From contig NZ_CANMQS010000002.1 of NCBI RefSeq assembly GCF_947500075.1, positions 124,001 through 188,000 of the forward strand: a stretch of 64,000 nt of DNA, written 5' to 3'. This DNA comes from an uncultured Sulfitobacter sp. (GTDB lineage Bacteria; Pseudomonadota; Alphaproteobacteria; Rhodobacterales; Rhodobacteraceae). Of this stretch, positions 63,914 through 64,000 are shown in pieces (the stretch's first letter is position 1; each line of letters begins with the position of its first letter). The position numbers and the translations under genes are program-made. Under the pieces are notes generated by a model. The model saw nothing but the letters and a program-made list of their open reading frames with translations, had not been told where the DNA came from and did not search any database.

Positions 63914-64000
63914 TTACGCAGATAGATATGCCGCAACTGCGTTCTCAAATCCATCGGACCAGATCAGATTGAGCCACGATGCAAAGGCCTGCGCAAATGC
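63914..64000 (-). CDS. C-terminus of an unidentified protein, possibly a mannitol/polyol dehydrogenase
   Basis: Only the last 28 codons are in the window (reading AFAQAFASWLNLIWSDGF and on to AYLSA then stop). The short C-terminal pattern is compatible with long-chain mannitol dehydrogenases, which end with a similar helix, and a polyol dehydrogenase would fit next to a fructokinase. This is a weak guess. It would be transcribed towards, and 32 bases upstream of, the fructokinase gene. Confidence 0.45.
   Translation of the reverse strand, partial: AFAQAFASWLNLIWSDGFENAVAAYLSA

Overview
This GC-rich 64 kb window looks like chromosome of a Rhodobacterales (Roseobacter-group) alphaproteobacterium. 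The evidence is a direct-repeat alphaproteobacterial SOS box (GTTC-N7-GTTC) before an MmcB-type repair gene, a tRNA-His that lacks G-1 and carries A73, a RibB protein whose GTP cyclohydrolase II-like half lacks its zinc cysteines, a heterotetrameric sarcosine oxidase operon, a CarD-type regulator and an rpoH gene behind a heat-shock promoter. Most of the window is housekeeping or catabolic core genome.

Layout. 1-5867: ribose-type sugar ABC transporter operon (SBP, ATPase, two permeases, SMP-30/gluconolactonase) on the minus strand, with a divergent LacI regulator and two perfect palindromic operators between them. 5922-6229: a 308 bp MITE-like element. 6302-11765: sarcosine oxidase soxB-(secreted protein)-soxD-soxA-soxG. 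11800-16488: small secreted protein, dnaG and rpoD. 16658-17896: tandem array of three related secreted proteins. 17942-20069: yjbQ, nrdR, ribD. 20183-24763: capsule genes (KpsC-, KpsD- and KpsS-like) on the minus strand, lying between ribD and the rest of the riboflavin genes (ribE-ribBX-ribH-nusB, 24898-27727). 28116-28282: a candidate 6S-like RNA on the minus strand. 28355-33523: SRPBCC/ArsR pair, mmcB, GNAT, tRNA-His, rluD, rpoH, DksA-like protein. 33511-40291: ADP-ribosylglycohydrolase-like protein, oligoendopeptidase F, ATP-dependent DNA ligase with its exonuclease, lipase-like hydrolase, SCP2 protein. 40366-45362: TPR protein, Suv3-like helicase, S4 protein, ferredoxin, CarD. 45418-47299: divergent cobS/cobT. 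47302-58825: CPA2 antiporter, Lrp, a large single-span envelope protein, SIMPL protein, metY, DUF3137-like protein, glycosyltransferase-like protein, alanine/proline-rich protein and a Rieske oxygenase. 62325-64000: sugar/polyol kinases and the end of a possible polyol dehydrogenase.

The most unusual locus is 59052-62197 on the minus strand. Three genes run in the same direction: a cyanophycin-synthetase-like ATP-grasp protein, a 54-residue peptide made of two near-identical 17-residue repeats, and an HExxH protein resembling the HExxH-type (alpha-ketoglutarate-dependent) peptide-modifying family. The two repeats differ almost only at synonymous sites, so the peptide sequence is under strong constraint. 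I read this as a probable, possibly undescribed, ribosomally synthesised and modified peptide (RiPP) system. That is inference from gene content and repeat pattern; no chemistry can be read from the sequence.

No rRNA, CRISPR array, prophage or complete IS element was seen.
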